From positions 23,909,561 through 23,973,560 of the forward strand of contig NC_088775.1 of assembly GCF_954871325.1 (NCBI RefSeq): a DNA stretch of 64,000 nucleotides. Direction: 5' to 3'. This document shows, in pieces, positions 57,735 to 64,000 of the stretch. The position numbers and the translations under genes were made by a program. Below the pieces are notes generated by a model. It was not told the origin of the DNA, did not search any database, and was given only the letters and a program-made list of their open reading frames with translations. Origin of the DNA: Gordionus sp. m RMFG-2023. Taxonomy: Eukaryota; Nematomorpha; Gordioida; Chordodea; Parachordodidae. Position 1 is the stretch's first letter. Each line of letters opens with the position of its first letter.

Positions 57735-58626
57735 AGAGCAATTAATTTTTTTTTTTAGAATATTCGTTTAAAAGACTCAAAAGTGACTTTATATCAAATA
57801 AATACCATGAATATTTATATTTTTCTGGTTTTGATGTTAGTGGAAGGATATTATTACTTTTAATTTTAAATATATATATATAAATTATCCTGTATATTAT
57901 TTTAAAGTCATTGATAATAATCTATTAATTTTAATAATATATTATTGATGCATTTTAAAAAAAATTTTATTATAATTTATCCAAGATATGGTTCGAAAAT
58001 AATAATATGAAATAAAAAAGTGCATAATCTACCCCCCCCCCCTCAGAGCAATTTTTTTTAGATTATTAGTTCAAAAGATTCAAAAGTGACTTTATATCAA
58101 ATAAATACCATGAATATATATATTTTTCTGGTTTTGATGTTTGTGGAAGGATATTATTACTTTTATATATATAAAAATTATTCTGTATATTATTTTAAAG
58201 TCATTGATAATAATCTAATAAATTATAATAATATATTATTTATGCATATTTAAAAAAATATTTATTATAAATTATCCAAGATATGGTTCGAAAATAATAA
58301 TATGAAATAAAAAAGTGCATAATCTACCCCCCCCCCCCCCCCTCAGAGCAATTTTTTTTAGATTATTCGTTCAAAAGACTCAAAAGTGACTTTATATCAA
58401 ATAAATACCATGAATATTTATATTTTTCTGGTTTTGATGTTTGTGGAAGGATATTATTACTTTTATATATATAAAAATTATTCTGTATATTATTTTAAAG
58501 TCATTGATAATAATCTAATAAATTATAATATATATTATTTATGTATATTTAAAAAAATATTTATTATAATTTATCGAAGATATGGTTCGAAAATAATAAT
58601 ATGAAATAAAATAGTGCATAATCTAC
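57735..58626 (+). repeat. Three ~300-bp tandem subterminal repeats
   Basis: Units begin at 57735, 58045 and 58345, each with AGAGCAA then TTCAAAAGACTCAAAAGTGAC, TTTTTCTGGTTTTGATGTTT and AAGTCATTGATAATAATCTA, and each is preceded by a run of C. Units 2 and 3 are almost identical. The single MITE at 6150 carries one such unit. Confidence 0.9.
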
Positions 58627-58693
58627 TTTCTCATGCCTTTGAGGTTAAAAAATATTTAATCCAGTGTACTAATTAATATCTTATGCATTATAG

Positions 58694-59869
58694 GCTCTAT
58701 TGAAAATAATAAGGATGATGTAAATACACCAGGTCAAAATAACATTTAATATAAAAAATATTTAAAATTAATAGCTAACTATTTTTATTTTAGAATTTAA
58801 AATTAAACACCTAGTCATAGTTTTAACTATTTTAAAATTGCCAGTACAAACCACTTTGGGTAATTTATTATTTTAAATAATTTTGGCTAACCAAAATATT
58901 TTGACATTTATAAGATATACCCAAACGTAGGAGGGAAGAAAATGATCTTGATACACTCATTTATATACCCAAAGACCATATAAAATCACTACCTAGTACA
59001 AGTAATATAATCTATTAAGATTTAAATATTTTTTATTATAGATTTAGATATATCAAGTATTACATTTAATAAAAATGATGATAGTCAACAAAATGAACAC
59101 ACCAAATCACTAATTAATATAGAAAATCAAAATTTTAATGATGAACTTGATACCATAAGCAACAATTTACCACCCACATCAGGTATTTTATAATGACCTA
59201 AATGAATCACTAATTAATATAGAAAATCAAAATTTTAATGACGAACTTGATACCATAAGCAACAATTTACCACCCACATCAGGTATTTTATAATGACCTT
59301 ATTTAAATGAATCACCAATTAATATAGAAAATCAGAATTTTAATGATGAACTTGATACCATAAGCAACAATTTACCACTCACCTCAGGTATTTTATGAAC
59401 TTATATGACCTTATTTAAATGTATTCATTTAAATTTTAGAAATACCTAGATAAAAAATTATGATAAAAATAAGCTAAATACACTTGATCACTTCAAATAC
59501 CTAGTAAAAGTAATGTTAACTATTACCTTTAAATATTTATATCATAATTTTAGGTATATCAAGTATCACATTGAAGAAGAATGATAGTAGTCAACAAAAT
59601 ATTATAGGCTGTATCAATTTAGAATTTAAAGGTTATCTAATATGTTGTTTTATTTTAATTTATTTTTATAGGAATATCTCAATTAATATTCACACCAAGG
59701 GGTAAAAAAAAATAGTGATAACAAACAAAAAAATACACTAAGTCACAACAAATCACTATCTAATAAATGTAATGTAATCAATTACTTATTAATATTTACA
59801 TTAAAATTTTAGATATATCTAAAAAATCTAGGGAGAATTTAAATGGAAATGAAGTTCCACTCATGTCAG
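58694..59869 (+). CDS. Candidate gene made of phase-1 symmetric micro-exons
   Basis: Seven consecutive blocks bounded by AG and GT: 58694-58732 (39 nt), 59042-59182 (141), 59223-59282 (60), 59328-59387 (60), 59554-59631 (78), 59672-59701 (30), 59813-59869 (57). All are multiples of three and all in phase 1, splitting a G-nn codon, so any subset can be joined without loss of frame. Joined, they have no stop. Exons 3 and 4 repeat the second half of exon 2 (ENQNFNDELDTISNNLPPTS), and exons 2, 5, 6 and 7 share a DIS/GIS start. The two shortest introns are 40 and 45 bp. The product would be acidic, Asn/Ser-rich and unrecognised; further exons may exist (for example from 59910). Start and end of the gene were not found. 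It lies wholly inside the hAT-type element. Confidence 0.55.
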
Positions 59870-60240
59870 GTATTAGTCTTATTTAAATTATATTTATTTA
59901 AAATCTTAGCAATTCCCACATACTCCAGAAAACTAAAGGATAATAGACAACCAATTATACTAGATCATTTAGAACCATCACCTACTACAAGTGATATAGT
60001 CTATTACTTTATACTTATAATAATCAAAAGTTGGTTCCAAAGCTAACATGTCATCTATGATTATTAGCCTAGGTTTCTCAATATTAATTTTAAACATCTA
60101 TCATATATTGGTAAAAAAATATTGCCAACACAATTTTGATTTTTTCACTTTGAAGGATATCGACTTAAATTTACAGTTTAAAAAAAACATTTATTTTTTA
60201 ATCTATATTTTTAATGTGTTTACTAATTATAAAATATATC

Positions 60241-60420
60241 ATTTATAATTAAGGCAATATAATATTTATAATTAAAGCAATTTATATGTGTAATACTAAT
60301 ATTTATAATTAAGGCAATATAATATTTATAATTAAAGCAATATAATATTTATAATTAAAGCAATATAATATTTATAATTAAAGCAATATAATATTTATAA
60401 TTAAATCAATATAATATTTA
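60241..60420 (+). repeat. 22-23 bp tandem array
   Basis: About eight copies of AATTAARGCAATATAATATTTAT, the last four nearly perfect. The array lies in the right half of the hAT-type element at 57685-60835. Confidence 0.88.
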
Positions 60421-60843
60421 TATTTTAAATAATCGCTTTTTATTTGTAAATAACTTCTAAAAGTATAATAAAATGAAACGTATATCAATAAAATTGTGTT
60501 AATGTGTTATTTTAATTAAAATTATGTCAATGTGTTATTTTAATTAAAATTAGTGGTTAATGGCTCAATTTTAGCCGATATGGCTAACTCAATATATTAG
60601 CCAGAAAATTTTGCTCATGGAGATACAAGTTTTATATTATTCGAGAAATCTCTAGGCTTGAACAATATTTTTTGGCAAAAATATTGAGTTAGCTGTTTAT
60701 AAAAATCAGCTCAAGTCGAGCCGTTTAACAACACTAATTAAAATAATTAATAATTCTAGGACTTTTATATTATAAGGCCCCCCCAGGCTTTTATATGTGG
60801 ACCCACTCTAAGGAAAATTCCTAGCTATGCCACTGTCAATCAC

Positions 60844-61438
60844 ATTCTAACATTTTTGCAAATAATAATTCTTTAGAAATTATAAATGTAAATATAAATC
60901 ATCCTCAAGTATCCTCCATTACTAAACCCAAAAGAACATACAATTGTTGGAACAAAGATAAAATTGAAATGGTAATGAAAATTTATATGCCAGAGGAAGA
61001 ACAGATGAAGATTAGGGACATAGCTAAATTTGTTAATATGTCGAAAGCCTCAATACATAAAATAAAACGGGATACATTCCCAGAAATTATTGGTGAGCCC
61101 TTAAAAGAATTCACTCTTAGACAAAGAGGGAGAAAAATAAAAGACACATCAAACATTGAAAGGCAAATTATGGACCTGCTAATAGCCAATAATACCTTCA
61201 CAGTTAAGGAAATAATTGAGAATTTGCCTTCTGGTTCTCCAAAAAATATTGGAACCAAAAAGAAATATATCAAAAATCTTCGATGGTCCAAAAAAAAGAG
61301 CTGGAAAAGAACCGGATCGCAGGAATACACCTGGAGCTATCAATATTTGGCAGGTGTATTGCCTAAGATTGCTGAACATCTCCAGAGAAAGACTCCATTT
61401 TCTTGACGAAACAGGCATTAATATTCATGTTGTACCCA
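60844..61438 (+). pseudogene. ITm transposase copy 2, central piece
   Basis: It continues the gene cut at 57684. It reads KPKRTYNCWNKDKIEMVMKI then a helix-turn-helix (IRDIAKFVNMSKASIHKIKRDTFPE), LRQRGRKIKD and EIIENLPSGSP, each aligned with the transposase at 27297. A one-base shift at an A-run near 61295 moves it to a frame with RAGKEPDRRNTP and LHFLDETGINIHVV, the first catalytic Asp. It then breaks at 61439, where a duplicated unrelated segment begins. Frameshifted and split; not functional. Confidence 0.88.
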
Positions 61439-62533
61439 ATGACATTAATACTATAGACTGCCGATCGTAATGCTAAAATCAAATTTGAAATGGCAAAAAT
61501 TGAATTGAGTAGCAGCCATTTTGTGTTTGGAGGTTTTACTAAAGAAATGTATGATAATTTCATAAATTTCAGATTTATTTTTATTATACATTATAATTAT
61601 AATTTTTTACTAGATGAATAAAAATACATTTTTAGAGCAAGTAATTTATAGTTATACTATTTAGATTATTGCCTAATGAAAATTTTTAAGATTTATTTAG
61701 AGTAATCAAGTTAGAATAAATACTCTTTATAGTATTAAGATTATAATTAAATATTTTCTGGTCTTTATTAACATTTATAGAGAAAGTAAAGGATATGTTT
61801 AATACTTAATGAATATTATTAAGATTTATTTAGACTAAGCAAGTTAGAATATATACCTTTTGATGAGAATGTAATTAAATATTTCTGCTCTTTATTTACA
61901 TTTGCAGTTTATTACTTAATGAATATCTTTATTTATAGAGACTAATCAATATAAAAGAAAATTTCTATAGTAATAAGAATATAGTTTAAAATTTTGTCAT
62001 TTCCAGAGTAGTAAGGATTTCTTGTTTTCTTTAATACTTCATGAATATCTTTAAGATTTTTCAAAAATATTTAGACTTATCAAGTTAGACTGAATATTTT
62101 TTATAAGAATTAATTTAATATTTTATTTCAATAACAAAAATCAAAGTGAGGAAAGATATATTATGATTTGAAATCTATTATAAAATTTAATATATTTTTA
62201 TATTTTAAGAAAATGGTAATATATTGTAGTGCATATGGCTGTAACCAAAAATATTGTTCAGGAAGTAAATTTCCTTTCATAAGTATGATAACTCAAATTA
62301 AATATTCTATTTTTTGTCAGAATTAAATCTAAAATATTTATTATATAAAGATGCAACTTATATTAATAGCCTATTTTTTCTTGTAAAAATTAGTATGGCA
62401 GATTTCCTAGGAAAATAAAACTATATAATGAAATTTATCACATTTTTTTATTTTTAGAAATGACTCAGAAAACAAAATTGAATATACATGATTTTATTGA
62501 TAAATATTTTGAATTATATAAAAAGAATCTTGA
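61439..62533 (+). repeat. ~1.1-kb duplicated segment, copy 1
   Basis: It starts ATGACATTAATACTATAGA and ends TATAAAAAGAATCTTGA. Copy 2 is 62712-63794, in the same orientation and nearly identical over most of its length. It contains a THAP-like exon. No inverted or long terminal repeats were seen at its ends. Confidence 0.9.
62213..62533 (+). pseudogene. THAP-type zinc-finger fragment, copy 1
   Basis: An ATG at 62213 opens MVIYCSAYGCNQKYCSGSKF then PFI. The first residues match the start of THAP fingers (THAP1 begins MVQSCSAYGC), including the first two zinc ligands C-x4-C. A phase-1 GT (62283) and an AG (62457) allow a join to KMTQKTKLNIHDFIDKYFEL, open to the end of the copy. The invariant Trp and the C-x2-H pair of the domain are not visible, so this is a fragment or a badly diverged finger. 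Confidence 0.55.
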
Positions 62534-62711
62534 AACTATGATGGCATCAGGTAGTAACATGCTAATAATCTCCATTAACGAATCACGGAATAATATACCA
62601 TTATATGATCCTTCGATGATTTTATAATGTATAACTACACAAATTCCTATAGTGCAAAGTACACTTACATTTTTTCCTTTTGAGGGTTGCCCAAGAATGG
62701 ACAGGTACAAC
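62534..62711 (-). pseudogene. Inverted piece of ITm transposase copy 2
   Basis: On the minus strand this 178-bp spacer reads HVVPVHSWA and then, one frame over, QPSKGKNVSVLCTIGI, matching PPSKGKNISVLCTIGI of the transposase at 27814-28560, followed by YNGILFRDSLMEIISMLLPD. It is the next part of the gene that breaks off at 61438, but turned around and placed between the two ~1.1-kb copies. Confidence 0.85.
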
Positions 62712-63794
62712 ATGACATTAATACTATAGATTACCGATTAATGTATTTGAAGTGGCAAAAATTGAATTGAGTAGCAGCCATTTTGTGTTTGGAGCTTTTA
62801 CCAAAGAAACGTATGATAATTTCATAAATTTCAAGTTTATTTTTGTTATATATTATATTATTTTTTTACTAGATGAATAAAAAACATTTTTAGGGCAAAT
62901 AATTTATAGTTATACTGTTTATTAGATTATTGACTAATGAACATTTTTAAGATTTATTTTGAATAATCAAGTTAAAATAAATACTCTTTATAGTATTAAG
63001 ATTATAATTAAATATTTTCTGGTCTTTATTAACATTTTTAGAGAAAGTAAAGGATATGCTTAATACTTAATGAATATTATTAAGATTTATTTAGACTAAG
63101 CAAGTTAGAATATATACCTTTTGATGAGAATGTAATTAAATATTTAGGCTTTTTATTTTCATTTGCAGTTTATTACTTAATGAATATCTTTATTTATAGA
63201 GACTAATCAATATAAAAGAAAATTTCTATAGTAATAAGAATATAGTTTAAAATTTTGTCATTTCCAGAGTAGTAAGGATTTCTTGTTTTCTTTAATACTT
63301 CATGAATATCTTTAAGATTTTTCAAAAATATTTAGACTTATCAAGTTAGACTGAATATTTTTTATAAGAATTAATTTAATATTTTATTTCAATAACAAAA
63401 ATCAAAGTGAGGAAAGATATATTATGATTTGAAATCTATTATAAAATTTAATATATTTTTATATTTTAAGAAAATGGTAATATATTGTAGTGCATATGGC
63501 TGTAACCAAAAATATTGTTCAGGAAGTAAATTTCCTTTCATAAGTATGATAACTCAAATTAAATATTCTATTTTTTGTCAGAATTAAATCTAAAATATTT
63601 ATTATATAAAGATGCAACTTATATTAATAGCCTATTTTTTCTTGTAAAAATTAGTATGGCAGATTTCCTAGGAAAATAAAACTATATAATGAAATTTATC
63701 ACATTTTTTTATTTTTAGAAATGACTCAGAAAACAAAATTGAATATACATGATTTTATTGATAAATATTTTGAATTATATAAAAAGAATCTTGA
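62712..63794 (+). repeat. ~1.1-kb duplicated segment, copy 2
   Basis: Counterpart of 61439-62533, same orientation, with small indels near its start. It includes a second THAP-like exon (63474-63543) with the same MVIYCSAYGC start. The sequence after 63794 differs from that after copy 1, so 63794 is the right edge of the duplication. Confidence 0.9.
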
Positions 63795-64000
63795 TATAAT
63801 TTCTTTTGTAATTATTTTTTTAGCAAATAAAAAGAGGTTATATTTTATTATTTATAAGTCTTTATATTTTATTTTTGCTTTGAATTATGTTATTTCTTAA
63901 TATTATAACTATCCGTTTCTAAATATATTTATTTAAATTTAATTCACTAAAGTGCAAAAATCAATAATGAATATATATATCGCGAAAAATATAATAATCT
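63795..64000. other. AT-rich tail of the window
   Basis: No frame, repeat or element end recognised. Confidence 0.4.

Larger units (their letters stand above)
57685..60835. mobile_element. hAT-type element carrying a micro-exon array
   Basis: The 3151-bp element starts CAGTGGCGTAGCTACGGGGG and ends CTAGCTATGCCACTG. The ends are inverted repeats and the 8-bp target duplication TCAATCAC is exact (57677-57684 and 60836-60843). It splits an ITm transposase gene. Inside are G- and C-runs next to the left end, three ~300-bp subterminal repeats (57735-58626), a run of candidate micro-exons (58694-59869), a 22-23 bp tandem array (60241-60420) and AT-rich filler. I see no hAT transposase, so it depends on an enzyme elsewhere. 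The 366-bp MITE at 6150-6515 is a family member. Confidence 0.92.

Overview
The window is a very AT-rich, repeat-choked piece of a eukaryotic, almost certainly invertebrate-animal, nuclear genome. The evidence is one spliced host gene with a clear animal identity (SREK1, a splicing regulator), GT-AG introns, and a dense population of Ty3/gypsy fossils, hAT elements and IS630/Tc1-mariner (ITm) transposons. I cannot name the species from the sequence alone.

Layout. 1-4.1 kb: no gene seen. 4.1-10.8 kb: a minus-strand Ty3/gypsy fossil (A1) carrying a 366-bp hAT MITE (6150-6515) and, at its right edge, a degenerate ZMYM1-like hAT element (8254-10802). 11.6-17.0 kb: a related plus-strand Ty3/gypsy fossil (A2) with two LTRs built around a 15-bp tandem repeat. 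17.9-37.8 kb: the SREK1 gene in nine exons on the plus strand. All junctions keep frame and predict a 705-residue protein with two RRMs, an RS domain and a Lys/Glu-rich tail. Its introns hold a BED-finger hAT fragment, several hAT deletion derivatives with 8-bp target duplications, and a 5.2-kb composite in which a nearly intact ITm transposon (26541-29182) sits inside a foldback hAT-type element made of palindrome-bearing ~117-bp repeats. A pair of ~200-bp inverted repeats brackets the gene. 40.0-40.8 kb: a second BED-finger hAT fragment. 41.5-51.7 kb: a minus-strand Ty3/gypsy fossil (B, 5-bp target duplication GTAAA) with another minus-strand gypsy fossil (C) nested inside it. 52-57 kb: a dispersed repeat family, two small non-autonomous elements and a decayed protein-kinase fragment on the minus strand. 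57.6-63.8 kb: a second ITm transposase gene, split by a 3.15-kb hAT-type element (57685-60835, exact 8-bp target duplication), then broken again by a ~1.1-kb segment that occurs twice, carries a THAP-like exon, and has an inverted piece of the same transposase between its copies.

The most unusual item is the cargo of the 57685-60835 element. It has at least seven consecutive candidate exons (39, 141, 60, 60, 78, 30 and 57 nt), each a multiple of three, each in phase 1, bounded by AG/GT and separated by introns as short as 40-45 bp. Together they read as one open frame with internal exon duplication. Other points of note are the TGACAATTGTCA repeat arrays, the ITm transposase with ~0.5-kb terminal inverted repeats, a 52-bp intron and only 30 residues between its last two catalytic residues, and the acceptor-like site 7 nt before the SREK1 start codon, which could be a trans-splice site.
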